Source: Deltaproteobacteria bacterium
Lineage (GTDB): Bacteria; UBA10199; 2-02-FULL-44-16
DNA: 7,015 nt
Reading direction: 5' to 3'
NCBI GenBank assembly: GCA_016203825.1
Contig: JACQMA010000118.1
Coordinates: 1 to 7,015 of the forward strand
Shown: piece by piece, positions 6,990 through 7,015 of the stretch
Layout of the letters: every line of letters begins with the position of its first letter
How positions within the stretch are numbered: position 1 is the first letter of the stretch
Position numbers and translations under genes: made by a program
Notes under the pieces: model-generated
The model's database searches: none
What the model was told of the DNA's origin: nothing
The model's input: only the letters and a program-made list of their open reading frames with translations

Positions 6990-7014
6990 AGGGACAGCCC
7001 CACGGGCTGTCCCT
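6990..7014. repeat. REP-like perfect palindrome at the window edge
   Basis: AGGGACAGCCC (6990-7000) pairs perfectly with GGGCTGTCCCT (7004-7014) around the three-base loop CAC, giving an 11-bp GC-rich stem. A TTTTTT run lies just before it (6979-6984), and what follows is outside the window. The 'GGGACAG...CTGTCCC' form resembles dispersed extragenic palindromes common in Deltaproteobacteria, which are often linked to REP-associated transposases. It could also act as the terminator for ligA if a T-run follows. Only one copy is visible here, so its repeat status is inferred. Confidence 0.6.
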
Positions 7015-7015
7015 C

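Larger units (their letters stand above)
6704..7015. other. Right-end stretch without a confident gene
   Basis: These 312 bases after the ligA stop hold no gene I can identify. They contain a 70-residue plus-strand ORF with a plausible ribosome binding site, a longer minus-strand open frame (6677-7003) overlapping the ligA end with no recognisable motif, an 8-bp-stem hairpin, and a REP-like palindrome at the edge. Composition is more purine-rich on the plus strand (runs such as GAGGGAGAGGAAGGG) than in the flanking genes. I see no clear hairpin plus T-run terminator directly after ligA. Confidence 0.7.

Overview
The window is a gene-dense bacterial chromosome segment with six recognisable protein genes, almost no spacing between them, and one poorly resolved stretch at the right end. 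Codon use and GC content look uniform across the genes, and I see no insertion sequence, prophage, CRISPR array, tRNA or rRNA. The gene types point to a Gram-negative, probably Deltaproteobacteria-like lineage (Myxococcota, Bdellovibrionota or a related uncultured group). They are a two-half M16 peptidase with a signal peptide, a receiver/HD-GYP signalling protein, a COG2231-type endonuclease III relative, and a LigA with a 'DSPVL' and 'LSLDKCYD' style adenylation domain. This is an inference from protein style; there is no marker RNA to confirm it.

Left part: a response-regulator-like HD-GYP c-di-GMP phosphodiesterase (1-844, minus strand, cut by the window edge) is divergent from a compact plus-strand cluster. 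The cluster contains a small membrane-anchored protein (882-1256), a small protein with two identical-spacing C-x4-C-x9-C-x2-H zinc-finger-like repeats (1269-1553), and a MagIII/COG2231-type DNA glycosylase (1528-2196). The glycosylase appears to begin inside the end of the zinc-finger gene. Gaps of 12 bp and an overlap of 26 bp suggest one operon.

Middle and right: an exported two-half M16 zinc peptidase (2203-4806, minus strand) converges on the glycosylase with only 6 bp between stops. It is divergent from ligA (4754-6703, plus strand), and the two annotated 5' ends overlap. After ligA come about 310 bp with a doubtful 70-residue ORF, a short hairpin, and a perfect REP-like palindrome at the extreme right edge.

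Functionally, two DNA repair or replication enzymes (glycosylase and ligase) flank the peptidase but are not co-transcribed. The most noteworthy points are residue-level: a receiver domain without its phosphoacceptor aspartate, a LigA with substitutions at several positions that are normally invariant, and a glycosylase with Glu in place of the endonuclease III lysine and only three of four cluster cysteines. I do not see a convincing new multi-gene system here.
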